From positions 31,665,339 to 31,729,338 of the forward strand of contig CM049316.1 of assembly GCA_026874595.1 (NCBI GenBank): a DNA stretch of 64,000 nt. Direction: 5' to 3'. Every line of letters begins with the position of its first letter. The first letter of the stretch is position 1. The position numbers were made by a program, and so were the translations under genes. This stretch comes from Sipunculus nudus. Lineage: Eukaryota > Annelida > Sipuncula > Golfingiida > Sipunculidae. Of this stretch, positions 24,392-38,598 are shown one piece after another. Under the pieces are notes generated by a model that did not search any database, was not told the origin of the DNA, and saw only the letters and a list, made by a program, of their open reading frames with translations.

Positions 24392-27300
24392 ATGGTGCCA
24401 AAAAGCAATTATGAAGGCATAATCCCTTTGCTTAGACTTTGCTTATGTTTTGCTTATTCTTTGCTTATGGCAAAATCACAACAGAAATGGAGCATTTTCC
24501 TAAAAATACACACTGATATGACCCATAGGGAGACAGACGGGTTCCCTGGCTACACAGCAGTCCCGGTTAGTGAACATTAATATCAAAAATAAGGGCAATA
24601 TCGTTCAATCAAAACCGCAAATGTATATTTCAGCTATTTTTATAAAAGTCATTTATTGGTTTCTTGGACCCATTTTCCAATTTTAACACAATTTCCCTAC
24701 AGTGTTTTACTATTTCTGACATTATTAAACCCCTGTAAAGTCCAAAAATACATTATTTCTTCAGAAAATGGTGTCAAAAAGCAATTATGAAGGCATAATC
24801 CCTTTGCTTACACTTTGCTTATGCTCTGCTTATTCTTTGCTTACGGCAAAATCACAACAGAAATGCAGCATTTTCCTAAAAATAAACACTGATATGACAG
24901 ATAGGGAGACAGACGGGTTCCCTGGCTACACAGCAGTCCCGGTAAGTGAACATTAATATCAAAAGTAAGGGCAATATCCTTCAATCAAAACCACAAATGT
25001 TTAATTCTGCTTCTTTAAAAAAGTCATTAATTGATTACTGGGACCCATTTTCTAATTTTAACAGAATTTAAATACAGTGTTTCACCATTTCTGACATTAT
25101 TAGACCCCCGCGAAGTCTAAAAATACATTATTTCTTTATAAAATGGTGCCAAAAAGCAATTATTAAGGCATATTCCCTTTGCTTACCCTTTGCTTATGCT
25201 TTGCTTATTCTTTGATTACGGCAAAATCACAACGGAAATGGAGCATTTTCCTAAAAATAAACACTGATATGACCCATAGGGAGATAGACGGGTCCTCTGG
25301 CTGCACAGCGTTCTCGGTTAGTGAACATTAATATCAAAAGTAAGGGCAATACCGTTCAATCAAACCAGAAATGTATAATTCTGCTTCTTGAAAAAAAATC
25401 ATTTATTTATTCCTGGGACCCATTTTCTAATTTTCACAGAATTTACCTACAGTGTTTCACCATTTCTGACGTTATTAGAGCCCCGCAAAGTCTAAAAATA
25501 CATTATTGTCTTCAGAAAATGGTGCCAAAAAGCAATTATGAAGGCATAATCCCTTTGCTTAGACTTTGCTTATGCTTTGCTTATTCTTTGCTTACGGCAA
25601 AATCACAACGGAAATGGAGCATTTTCCTAAAAATAAACACTGATATGACCCATAGGGAGATTGACGGGTCCTCTGGCTGCACAGCGTTCTCGGTTAGTGA
25701 ACATTTATATCAAAAGTAAGGGCAATATCGTTCAATCAAAACCAGAAATGTATATTTCAGCTATTTTTATAAAAGTCATTTATTGATTCCTGGGACCTAT
25801 TTTCTAATTTTAAAAGAATTTACTTACAGTGTTTCACCATTTCTGACGTTATTAGAGCCCCGCAAAGTCTAAAAATACATTATTGTCTTCAGAAAATGGT
25901 GCCAAAAAGCAATTATGAAGGCATAATCCCTTTGCTTACACTTTGCTTATGCTTTGCTTATTCTTTGCTTACGGCAAAATCACAACAGAAATGAAGCATT
26001 TTCCCTAAAAATACACACTAATATGACCCATAGGGAGACAGACGGCTCCCCTGGCTAGACAGCAGTCCCGGATAGTGAACATTAATATCAAAAATAAGGG
26101 CAATATCGTTCAATCAAAACCGCAAATGTATATTTCAGCTATTTTTATAAAAGTCATTTATTGATTTCTTGGACCCATTTTTCAATTTTAACACAATTTA
26201 CCTACAGTGTTTTACTATTTCTGACATTATTAGACCCCCGCGAAGTCTAAAAATACATTATTGTCTTCAGAAAATTGTGCCAAAAAGCAATTATGAAGGC
26301 ATAATCCCTTTGCTTACACTTTGCTTATCCTTTGCTTATTCTTTGCTTACGGCAAAATCACAGCGGAAATGGAGCATTTTCCTAAAAACAAACACTGATA
26401 TGACAGATAGGGAGACAGACGGGTTCCCTGGCTACACAGCAGTCCCGGTTGGTGAACATTAATGTCAAAAGTAAGGGCAATATCCTTTAATCAAAACCAC
26501 AGATGTATAATTCTGCTTCTTTAAAACAGTCATTAATTGATTCCTGGGACCCATTTTCTAATTTTAACAGAATTTAAATACAGTGTTTCACCATTTCTGA
26601 CATTATTAGACCCCCGCGAAGTCTAAAAATACATTATTTCTTCATAAAATGGTGCCAAAAAGCAATTATGAAGGCATATTCCCTTTGCTTACCCTTTGCT
26701 TATGCTTTGCTTATTCTTTGCTTACGGCAAAATCACAACGGAAATGGAGCATTTTCCTAAAAATAAACACTGATATGACCCATAAGGAGACAGACGGGTT
26801 CCCTGGCTACACAGCAGTCCCGGTTAGTGAACATTAATAAAAAAAAAAAGGGCAATATCGTTCAATCAAAACCGCAAATGTATATTTCAGCTATTTTTAT
26901 AAAAGTCATTTATTGCTTTCTTTGACCCATTTTCCAATTTTAACACAATTTACCTACAGTGTTTTACTATTTCTGACATTATTAGACCACCGCTAAGTCT
27001 AAAAATACATTATTGTCTTCAGAAAATGGTGTCAAAAAGCAATTATGAAGGCATAATCCCTTTGCTTACACTTTGCTTATGCTTTGCTTATTCTTTGCTT
27101 ACGGCAAAATCACAACGGAAATGGAGCATTTTCCTAAAAATAAACACTGATATGACCCATAGGGAGATAGACGGGTCCTCTGGCTGCAGAGCGTTCCCGG
27201 TTAGTGAACATTAATATCAAAAGTAAGGGCAATATCGTTCAATCAAAACCAGAAATGTATATTTCAGCTATTTTTATAAAAGTCATTTATTGATTTCTTG

Positions 27301-28319
27301 GACCCATTTTTCAATTTTAACACAATTTACCTACAGTGTTTTACTATTTCTGACATTATTAGACCCCCGCGAAGTCTAAAAATACATTATTGTCTTCAGA
27401 AAATGGTGCCAAAAAGCAATTATGAAGGCATTATCCCTTTGCTTACACTTTGCTTATGCTTTGCTTATTCTTTGCTTACGGCAAAATCACAGCAGAAATG
27501 CAGCATATTCCTAAAAGTACACACTGATATGACCCATAGGGAGACAGACGGGTTCCCTGGCTACACAGCTGTCCCGGTTAGTGAACATTAATATCAAAAA
27601 TAAGGGCAATATCGTTCAATCAAAACCGCAAATGTATATTTCAGCTATTTTTATAAAAGTCATTTATTGGTTTCTTGGACCCATTTTCCAATTTTAACAC
27701 AATTTACCTACAGTGTTTTACCATTTCTGACATTATTAGACCCCCGTAAAGTCCAAAAATACATTATTTCTTCAGAAAATGGTGCCAAAAAGCAATTATG
27801 AAGGCATAATCCCTTTGCTTACCCTTTGCTTATGCTTTGCTTATTCTTTGCTTATGGCAAAATCACAACAGAAATGCAGCATTTTCCTAAAAATAAACAC
27901 TGATATGACCCATAGGAAGATAGACGGGTACTCTAACTGCACAGCAGTCCCGGTTAGTGAACATTAATATCAATCCCTTTGCTTACCATTTGCTTATGCT
28001 GTGCTTATTCTTTGCTTATGGCAAAATCACAACAGAAATGCAGCATTTTCCTAAAAATACACACTAATATGACCCATAGGGAGACAGACGGGTCCCCTGC
28101 CTACACAGCAGTCCCGGTTAGGGAACAATAATATCAAAAATAAGGGCAATATCGTTCAATCAAAACCGCAAATGTATATTTCAGCTATTTTTATAAAAGT
28201 CATTTATTGATTTCTTGGACCCATTTTTCAATTTTAACACAATTTACCTACAGTGTTTTACTATTTCTGACATTATTAGACCCCCGCGAAGTCTAAAAAT
28301 ACATTATTGTCTTTAGAAA
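24392..28319 (+). repeat. HOR-B unit, canonical order (3,928 bp)
   Basis: Order: j 24392, k 24768, l' 25143, m' 25519, a' 25896, q 26274, b 26649, n 27026, o 27403, p 27779, s 27968. l' is l with the GGGTCCTCTGGCTGC tail of type m, a short conversion tract. q ends GTTGGTGAAC. After b comes a run of 11 A's (26839-26849) where other copies have ATCAAAAATAA. These markers recur at 54.1 and 59.7 kb. Confidence 0.93.
27968..28131 (+). repeat. Short monomer s, after p
   Basis: Followed by j at 28320. Confidence 0.92.
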
Positions 28320-31118
28320 ATGGTGCCAAAAAGCAATTATGAAGGCATAATCCCTTTGCTTAGACTTTGCTTATGTTTTGCTTATTCTTTGCTTATGGCA
28401 AAATCACAACAGAAATGCAGCATTTTCCTAAAAATACACACTGATATGACCCATAGGGAGACAGACGGGTTCCCTGGCTACACAGCAGTCCCGGTTAGTG
28501 AACATTAATATCAAAAATAAGGGCAATATCGTTCAATCAAAACCGCAAATGTATATTTCAGCTATTTTTATAAAAGTCATTTATTGGTTTCTTGGACCCA
28601 TTTTCCAATTTTAACACAATTTCCCTACAGTGTTTTACTATTTCTGACATTATTAAACCCCTGTAAAGTCCAAAAATACATTATTTCTTCAGAAAATGGT
28701 GTCAAAAAGCAATTATGAAGGCATAATCCCTTTGCTTACACTTTGCTTATGCTCTGCTTATTCTTTGCTTACGGCAAAATCACAACAGAAATGCAGCATT
28801 TTCCTAAAAATAAACACTGATATGACAGATAGGGAGACAGACGGGTTCCCTGGCTACACAGCAGTCCCGGTAAGTGAACATTAATATCAAAAGTAAGGGC
28901 AATATCCTTCAATCAAAACCACAAATGTTTAATTCTGCTTCTTTAAAAAAGTCATTAATTGATTACTGGGACCCATTTTCTAATTTTAACAGAATTTAAA
29001 TACAGTGTTTCACCATTTCTGACATTATTAGACCCCCGCGAAGTCTAAAAATACATTATTTCTTTATAAAATGGTGCCAAAAAGCAATTATTAAGGCATA
29101 TTCCCTTTGCTTACCCTTTGCTTATGCTTTGCTTATTCTTTGATTACGGCAAAATCACAACGGAAATGGAGCATTTTCCTAAAAATAAACACTGATATGA
29201 CCCATAGGGAGATAGACGGGTCCTCTGGCTGCACAGCGTTCTCGGTTAGTGAACATTAATATCAAAAGTAAGGGCAATACCGTTCAATCAAACCAGAAAT
29301 GTATAATTCTGCTTCTTGAAAAAAAATCATTTATTTATTCCTGGGACCCATTTTCTAATTTTCACAGAATTTACCTACAGTGTTTCACCATTTCTGACGT
29401 TATTAGAGCCCCGCAAAGTCTAAAAATACATTATTGTCTTCAGAAAATGGTGCCAAAAAGCAATTATGAAGGCATAATCCCTTTGCTTAGACTTTGCTTA
29501 TGCTTTGCTTATTCTTTGCTTACGGCAAAATCACAACGGAAATGGAGCATTTTCCTAAAAATAAACACTGATATGACCCATAGGGAGATTGACGGGTCCT
29601 CTGGCTGCACAGCGTTCTCGGTTAGTGAACATTTATATCAAAAGTAAGGGCAATATCGTTCAATCAAAACCAGAAATGTATATTTCAGCTATTTTTATAA
29701 AAGTCATTTATTGATTCCTGGGACCTATTTTCTAATTTTAAAAGAATTTACTTACAGTGTTTCACCATTTCTGACGTTATTAGAGCCCCGCAAAGTCTAA
29801 AAATACATTATTGTCTTCAGAAAATGGTGCCAAAAAGCAATTATGAAGGCATAATCCCTTTGCTTACACTTTGCTTATGCTTTGCTTATTCTTTGCTTAC
29901 GGCAAAATCACAACAGAAATGAAGCATTTTCCCTAAAAATACACACTAATATGACCCATAGGGAGACAGACGGCTCCCCTGGCTAGACAGCAGTCCCGGA
30001 TAGTGAACATTAATATCAAAAATAAGGGCAATATCGTTCAATCAAAACCGCAAATGTATATTTCAGCTATTTTTATAAAAGTCATTTATTGATTTCTTGG
30101 ACCCATTTTTCAATTTTAACACAATTTACCTACAGTGTTTTACTATTTCTGACATTATTAGACCCCCGCGAAGTCTAAAAATACATTATTGTCTTCAGAA
30201 AATTGTGCCAAAAAGCAATTATGAAGGCATAATCCCTTTGCTTACACTTTGCTTATCCTTTGCTTATTCTTTGCTTACGGCAAAATCACAGCGGAAATGG
30301 AGCATTTTCCTAAAAACAAACACTGATATGACAGATAGGGAGACAGACGGGTTCCCTGGCTACACAGCTGTCCCGGTTAGTGAACATTAATATCAAAAAT
30401 AAGGGCAATATCGTTCAATCAAAACCGCAAATGTATATTTCAGCTATTTTTATAAAAGTCATTTATTGGTTTCTTGGACCCATTTTCCAATTTTAACACA
30501 ATTTACCTACAGTGTTTTACCATTTCTGACATTATTAGACCCCCGTAAAGTCCAAAAATACATTATTTCTTCAGAAAATGGTGCCAAAAAGCAATTATGA
30601 AGGCATAATCCCTTTGCTTACCCTTTGCTTATGCTTTGCTTATTCTTTGCTTATGGCAAAATCACAACAGAAATGCAGCATTTTCCTAAAAATAAACACT
30701 GATATGACCCATAGGAAGATAGACGGGTACTCTAACTGCACAGCAGTCCCGGTTAGTGAACATTAATATCAATCCCTTTGCTTACCATTTGCTTATGCTG
30801 TGCTTATTCTTTGCTTATGGCAAAATCACAACAGAAATGCAGCATTTTCCTAAAAATACACACTAATATGACCCATAGGGAGACAGACGGGTCCCCTGCC
30901 TACACAGCAGTCCCGGTTAGGGAACAATAATATCAAAAATAAGGGCAATATCGTTCAATCAAAACCGCAAATGTATATTTCAGCTATTTTTATAAAAGTC
31001 ATTTATTGATTTCTTGGACCCATTTTTCAATTTTAACACAATTTACCTACAGTGTTTTACTATTTCTGACATTATTAGACCCCCGCAAAGTCTAAAAATA
31101 CACTATTGTCTTTAGAAA
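28320..31118 (+). repeat. HOR-B unit with three-monomer deletion (2,799 bp)
   Basis: Order: j 28320, k 28696, l' 29071, m' 29447, a' 29824, q/o hybrid 30202, p 30578, s 30767. The hybrid body starts as q (ATTGTGCC, GACAGATAGG) and ends as o (CAGCTGTCCCGG). The exchange point lies between about 30336 and 30369, and b, n and the start of o are gone. The linker before the next j has CCCCGCAAAGTC and CACTATTG, a rare combination seen again only near 63.6 kb. Confidence 0.92.
30767..30930 (+). repeat. Short monomer s, after p
   Basis: Followed by the linker with the rare CACTATTG marker and j at 31119. Confidence 0.92.
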
Positions 31119-34100
31119 ATGGTGCCAAAAAGCAATTATGAAGGCATAATCCCTTTGCTTAGACTTTGCTTATGTTTTGCTTATTCTTTGCTTATGGCAA
31201 AATCACAACAGAAATGCAGCATTTTCCTAAAAATACACACTGATATGACCCATAGGGAGACAGACGGGTTCCCTGGCTACACAGCAGTCCCGGTTAGTGA
31301 ACATTAATATCAAAAATAAGGGCAATATCGTTCAATCAAAACCGCAAATGTATATTTCAGCTATTTTTATAAAAGTCATTTATTGGTTTCTTGGACCCAT
31401 TTTCCAATTTTAACACAATTTCCCTACAGTGTTTTACTATTTCTGACATTATTAAACCCCTGTAAAGTCCAAAAATACATTATTTCTTCAGAAAATGGTG
31501 TCAAAAAGCAATTATGAAGGCATAATCCCTTTGCTTACACTTTGCTTATGCTCTGCTTATTCTTTGCTTACGGCAAAATCACAACAGAAATGCAGCATTT
31601 TCCTAAAAATAAACACTGATATGACAGATAGGGAGACAGACGGGTTCCCTGGCTACACAGCAGTCCCGGTAAGTGAACATTAATATCAAAAGTAAGGGCA
31701 ATATCCTTCAATCAAAACCACAAATGTTTAATTCTGCTTCTTTAAAAAAGTCATTAATTGATTACTGGGACCCATTTTCTAATTTTAACAGAATTTAAAT
31801 ACAGTGTTTCACCATTTCTGACATTATTAGACCCCCGCGAAGTCTAAAAATACATTATTTCTTTATAAAATGGTGCCAAAAAGCAATTATTAAGGCATAT
31901 TCCCTTTGCTTACCCTTTGCTTATGCTTTGCTTATTCTTTGATTACGGCAAAATCACAACGGAAATGGAGCATTTTCCTAAAAATAAACACTGATATGAC
32001 CCATAGGGAGATAGACGGGGACTCTGACTGCACAGCATTCCCGGTTAGTGAACATTAATATCAAAAGTAAGGGCAATACCGTTCAATCAAACCAGAAATG
32101 TATAATTCTGCTTCTTGAAAAAAAATCATTTATTTATTCCTGGGACCCATTTTCTAATTTTCACAGAATTTACCTACAGTGTTTCACCATTTCTGACGTT
32201 ATTAGAGCCCCGCAATGTCTAAAAATACATTATTGTCTTCAGAAAATGGTGCCAAAAAGCAATTATGAAGGCATAATCCCTTTGCTTAGACTTTGCTTAT
32301 GCTTTGCTTATTCTTTGCTTACGGCAAAATCACAACGGAAATGGAGCATTTTCCTAAAAATAAACACTGATATGACCCATAGGGAGATTGACGGGTCCTC
32401 TGGCTGCACAGCGTTCTCGGTTAGTGAACATTTATATCAAAAGTAAGGGCAATATCGTTCAATCAAAACCAGAAATGTATATTTCAGCTATTTTTATAAA
32501 AGTCATTTATTGATTCCTGGGACCTATTTTCTAATTTTAAAAGAATTTACTTACAGTGTTTCACCATTTCTGACGTTATTAGAGCCCCGCAAAGTCTAAA
32601 AATACATTATTGTCTTCAGAAAATGGTGCCAAAAAGCAATTATGAAGGCATAATCCCTTTGCTTACACTTTGCTTATGCTTTGCTTATTCTTTGCTTACG
32701 GCAAAATCACAGCGGAAATGGAGCATTTTCCTAAAAACAAACACTGATATGACAGATAGGGAGACAGACGGGTTCCCTGGCTACACAGCAGTCCCGGTTA
32801 GTGAACATTAATGTCAAAAGTAAGGGCAATATCCTTTAATCAAAACCACAGATGTATAATTCTGCTTCTTTAAGACAGTCATTAATTGATTCCTGGGACC
32901 CATTTTCTAATTTTAACAGAATTTAAATACAGTGTTTCACCATTTCTGACATTATTAGACCCCCGCGAAGTCTAAAAATACATTATTTCTTCATAAAATG
33001 GTGCCAAAAAGCAATTATGAAGGCATATTCCCTTTGCTTACCCTTTGCTTATGCTTTGCTTATTCTTTGCTTACGGCAAAATCACAACGGAAATGGAGCA
33101 TTTTCCTAAAAAATAAACACTGATATGACCCATAAGGAGACAGACGGGTTCCCTGGCTACACAGCAGTCCCGGTTAGTGAACATTAATATAAAAAATAAG
33201 GGCAATATCGTTCAATCAAAACCGCAAATGTATATTTCAGCTATTTTTATAAAAGTCATTTATTGCTTTCTTTGACCCATTTTCCAATTTTAACACAATT
33301 TACCTACAGTGTTTTACTATTTCTGACATTATTAGACCACCGCTAAGTCTAAAAATACATTATTGTCTTCAGAAAATGGTGTCAAAAAGCAATTATGAAG
33401 GCATAATCCCTTTGCTTACACTTTGCTTATGCTTTGCTTATTCTTTGCTTACGGCAAAATCACAACGGAAATGGAGCATTTTCCTAAAAATAAACACTGA
33501 TATGACCCATAGGGAGATAGACGGGTCCTCTGGCTGCAGAGCGTTCCCGGTTAGTGAACATTAATATCAAAAGTAAGGGCAATATCGTTCAATCAAAACC
33601 AGAAATGTATATTTCAGCTATTTTTATAAAAGTCATTTATTGATTTCTTGGACCCATTTTTCAATTTTAACACAATTTACCTACAGTGTTTTACTATTTC
33701 TGACATTATTAGACCCCCGCGAAGTCTAAAAATACATTATTGTCTTCAGAAAATGGTGCCAAAAAGCAATTATGAAGGCATTATCCCTTTGCTTACACTT
33801 TGCTTATGCTTTGCTTATTCTTTGCTTACGGCAAAATCACAGCAGAAATGCAGCATATTCCTAAAAGTACACACTGATATGACCCATAGGGAGACAGACG
33901 GGTTCCCTGGCTACACAGCTGTCCCGGTTAGTGAACATTAATATCAAAAATAAGGGCAATATCGTTCAATCAAAACCGCAAATGTATATTTCAGCTATTT
34001 TTATAAAAGTCATTTATTGGTTTCTTGGACCCATTTTCCAATTTTAACACAATTTACCTACAGTGTTTTACCATTTCTGACATTATTAGACCCCCGTAAA

Positions 34101-34669
34101 GTCCAAAAATACATTATTTCTTCAGAAAATGGTGCCAAAAAGCAATTATGAAGGCATAATCCCTTTGCTTACCCTTTGCTTATGCTTTGCTTATTCTTTG
34201 CTTATGGCAAAATCACAACAGAAATGCAGCATTTTCCTAAAAATAAACACTGATATGACCCATAGGAAGATAGACGGGTACTCTAACTGCACAGCAGTCC
34301 CGGTTAGTGAACATTAATATCAATCCCTTTGCTTACCATTTGCTTATGCTGTGCTTATTCTTTTCTTATGGCAAAATCACAACAGAAATGCAGCATTTTC
34401 CTAAAAATACACACTAATATGACCCATAGGGAGACAGACGGGTCCCCTGCCTACACAGCAGTCCCGGTTAGGGAACAATAATATCAAAAATAAGGGCAAT
34501 ATCGTTCAATCAAAACCGCAAATGTATATTTCAGCTATTTTTATAAAAGTCATTTATTGATTTCTTGGACCCATTTTTCAATTTTAACACAATTTACCTA
34601 CAGTGTTTTACTATTTCTGACATTATTAGACCCCCGCGAAGTCTAAAAATACATTATTGTCTTTAGAAA
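31119..34669 (+). repeat. HOR-B unit with a'/q fusion (3,551 bp)
   Basis: Order: j 31119, k 31495, l 31870, m' 32246, a'/q hybrid 32623, b 32998, n 33376, o 33753, p 34129, s 34318. The hybrid starts as a' (ATGGTGCC, TTATGCTTTGC) and ends as q (CACAGCGG, GACAGATAGG), losing one monomer. The identical fusion recurs at 43278. b has one extra A in the run at 33108-33113, making it 378 bp and shifting the body frame. Confidence 0.92.
34318..34481 (+). repeat. Short monomer s, after p
   Basis: The fourth 11-bp unit reads TTCTTTTCTTA, a private change. Confidence 0.92.
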
Positions 34670-37600
34670 ATGGTGCCAAAAAGCAATTATGAAGGCATAA
34701 TCCCTTTGCTTAGACTTTTCTTATGTTTTGCTTATTCTTTGCTTATGGCAAAATCACAACAGAAATGCAGCATTTTCCTAAAAATACACACTGATATGAC
34801 CCATAGGGAGACAGACGGGTTCCCTGGCTACACAGCAGTCCCGGTTAGTGAACATTAATATCAAAAATAAGGGCAATATCGTTCAATCAAAACCGCAAAT
34901 GTATATTTCAGCTATTTTTATAAAAGTCATTTATTGGTTTCTTGGACCCATTTTCCAATTTTAACACAATTTCCCTACAGTGTTTTACTATTTCTGACAT
35001 TATTAAACCCCTGTAAAGTCCAAAAATACATTATTTCTTCAGAAAATGGTGTCAAAAAGCAATTATGAAGGCATAATCCCTTTGCTTACACTTTGCTTAT
35101 GCTCTGCTTATTCTTTGCTTACGGCAAAATCACAACAGAAATGCAGCATTTTCCTAAAAATAAACACTGATATGACAGATAGGGAGACAGACGGGTTCCC
35201 TGGCTACACAGCAGTCCCGGTAAGTGAACATTAATATCAAAAGTAAGGGCAATATCCTTCAATCAAAACCACAAATGTTTAATTCTGCTTCTTTAAAAAA
35301 GTCATTAATTGATTACTGGGACCCATTTTCTAATTTTAACAGAATTTAAATACAGTGTTTCACCATTTCTGACATTATTAGACCCCCGCGAAGTCTAAAA
35401 ATACATTATTTCTTTATAAAATGGTGCCAAAAAGCAATTATTAAGGCATATTCCCTTTGCTTACCCTTTGCTTATGCTTTGCTTATTCTTTGATTACGGC
35501 AAAATCACAACGGAAATGGAGCATTTTCCTAAAAATAAACACTGATATGACCCATAGGGAGATAGACGGGGACTCTGACTGCACAGCATTCCCGGTTAGT
35601 GAACATTAATATCAAAAGTAAGGGCAATACCGTTCAATCAAACCAGAAATGTATAATTCTGCTTCTTGAAAAAAAATCATTTATTTATTCCTGGGACCCA
35701 TTTTCTAATTTTCACAGAATTTACCTACAGTGTTTCACCATTTCTGACGTTATTAGAGCCCCGCAAAGTCTAAAAATACATTATTGTCTTCAGAAAATGG
35801 TGCCAAAAAGCAATTATGAAGGCATAATCCCTTTGCTTAGACTTTGCTTATGCTTTGCTTATTCTTTGCTTACGGCAAAATCACAACGGAAATGGAGCAT
35901 TTTCCTAAAAATAAACACTGATATGACCCATAGGGAGATTGACGGGTCCTCTGGCTGCACAGCGTTCTCGGTTAGTGAACATTTATATCAAAAGTAAGGG
36001 CAATATCGTTCAATCAAAACCAGAAATGTATATTTCAGCTATTTTTATAAAAGTCATTTATTGATTCCTGGGACCTATTTTCTAATTTTAAAAGAATTTA
36101 CTTACAGTGTTTCACCATTTCTGACGTTATTAGAGCCCCGCAAAGTCTAAAAATACATTATTGTCTTCAGAAAATGGTGCCAAAAAGCAATTATGAAGGC
36201 ATAATCCCTTTGCTTACACTTTGCTTATGCTTTGCTTATTCTTTGCTTACGGCAAAATCACAACAGAAATGAAGCATTTTCCCTAAAAATACACACTAAT
36301 ATGACCCATAGGGAGACAGACGGCTCCCCTGGCTAGACAGCAGTCCCGGATAGTGAACATTAATATCAAAAATAAGGGCAATATCGTTCAATCAAAACCG
36401 CAAATGTATATTTCAGCTATTTTTTATAAAAGTCATTTATTGATTTCTTGGACCCATTTTTCAATTTTAACACAATTTACCTACAGTGTTTTACTATTTC
36501 TGACATTATTAGACCCCCGCGAAGTCTAAAAATACATTATTGTCTTCAGAAAATTGTGCCAAAAAGCAATTATGAAGGCATAATCCCTTTGCTTACACTT
36601 TGCTTATCCTTTGCTTATTCTTTGCTTACGGCAAAATCACAGCGGAAATGGAGCATTTTCCTAAAAACAAACACTGATATGACAGATAGGGAGACAGACG
36701 GGTTCCCTGGCTACACAGCAGTCCCGGTTAGTGAACATTAATGTCAAAAGTAAGGGCAATATCCTTTAATCAAAACCACAGATGTATAATTCTGCTTCTT
36801 TAAAACAGTCATTAATTGATTCCTGGGACCAATTTTCTAATTTTAACAGAATTTAAATACAGTGTTTCACCATTTCTGACATTATTAGACCCCCGCGAAG
36901 TCTAAAAATACATTATTTCTTCATAAAATGGTGCCAAAAAGCAATTATGAAGGCATATTCCCTTTGCTTACCCTTTGCTTATGCTTTGCTTATTCTTTGC
37001 TTACGGCAAAATCACAACGGAAATGGAGCATTTTCCTAAAAATAAACACTGATATGACCCATAAGGAGACAGACGGGTTCCCTGGCTACACAGCAGTCCC
37101 GGTTAGTGAACATTAATATAAAAAATAAGGGCAATATCGTTCAATCAAAACCGCAAATGTATATTTCAGCTATTTTTATAAAAGTCATTTATTGCTTTCT
37201 TTGACCCATTTTCCAATTTTAACACAATTTACCTACAGTGTTTTACTATTTCTGACATTATTAGACCACCGCTAAGTCTAAAAATACATTATTGTCTTCA
37301 GAAAATGGTGTCAAAAAGCAATTATGAAGGCATAATCCCTTTGCTTACACTTTGCTTATGCTTTGCTTATTCTTTGCTTACGGCAAAATCACAACGGAAA
37401 TGGAGCATTTTCCTAAAAATAAACACTGATATGACCCATAGGGAGATAGACGGGTCCTCTGGCTGCAGAGCGTTCCCGGTTAGTGAACATTAATATCAAA
37501 AGTAAGGGCAATATCGTTCAATCAAAACCAGAAATGTATATTTCAGCTATTTTTATAAAAGTCATTTATTGATTTCTTGGACCCATTTTTCAATTTTAAC

Positions 37601-38598
37601 ACAATTTACCTACAGTGTTTTACTATTTCTGACATTATTAGACCCCCGCGAAGTCTAAAAATACATTATTGTCTTCAGAAAATGGTGCCAAAAAGCAATT
37701 ATGAAGGCATTATCCCTTTGCTTACACTTTGCTTATGCTTTGCTTATTCTTTGCTTACGGCAAAATCACAGCAGAAATGCAGCATATTCCTAAAAGTACA
37801 CACTGATATGACCCATAGGGAGACAGACGGGTTCCCTGGCTACACAGCTGTCCCGGTTAGTGAACATTAATATCAAAAATAAGGGCAATATCGTTCAATC
37901 AAAACCGCAAATGTATATTTCAGCTATTTTTATAAAAGTCATTTATTGGTTTCTTGGACCCATTTTCCAATTTTAACACAATTTACCTACAGTGTTTTAC
38001 CATTTCTGACATTATTAGACCCCCGTAAAGTCCAAAAATACATTATTTCTTCAGAAAATGGTGCCAAAAAGCAATTATGAAGGCATAATCCCTTTGCTTA
38101 CCCTTTGCTTATGCTTTGCTTATTCTTTGCTTATGGCAAAATCACAACAGAAATGCAGCATTTTCCTAAAAATAAACACTGATATGACCCATAGGAAGAT
38201 AGACGGGTACTCTAACTGCACAGCAGTCCCGGTTAGTGAACATTAATATCAATCCCTTTGCTTACCATTTGCTTATGCTGTGCTTATTCTTTGCTTATGG
38301 CAAAATCACAACAGAAATGCAGCATTTTCCTAAAAATACACACTAATATGACCCATAGGGAGACAGACGGGTCCCCTGCCTACACAGCAGTCCCGGTTAG
38401 GGAACAATAATATCAAAAATAAGGGCAATATCGTTCAATCAAAACCGCAAATGTATATTTCAGCTATTTTTATAAAAGTCATTTATTGATTTCTTGGACC
38501 CATTTTTCAATTTTAACACAATTTACCTACAGTGTTTTACTATTTCTGACATTATTAGACCACCGCGAAGTCTAAAAATACATTATTGTCTTTAGAAA
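34670..38598 (+). repeat. HOR-B unit, canonical (3,929 bp)
   Basis: Order: j 34670, k 35046, l 35421, m' 35797, a' 36174, q 36553, b 36928, n 37305, o 37682, p 38058, s 38247. This is the cleanest example of the 10-plus-1 order. An extra T in the run at 36420-36425 accounts for the 3,929 rather than 3,928 bp. The q-to-b linker has GGACCAATTTT at 36831 where other copies have GGACCCATTTT. That marker is shared only with 47484. Confidence 0.94.
38247..38410 (+). repeat. Short monomer s, after p
   Basis: Followed by a linker with ACCACCGCGAAG near 38560 and j at 38599. Confidence 0.92.
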
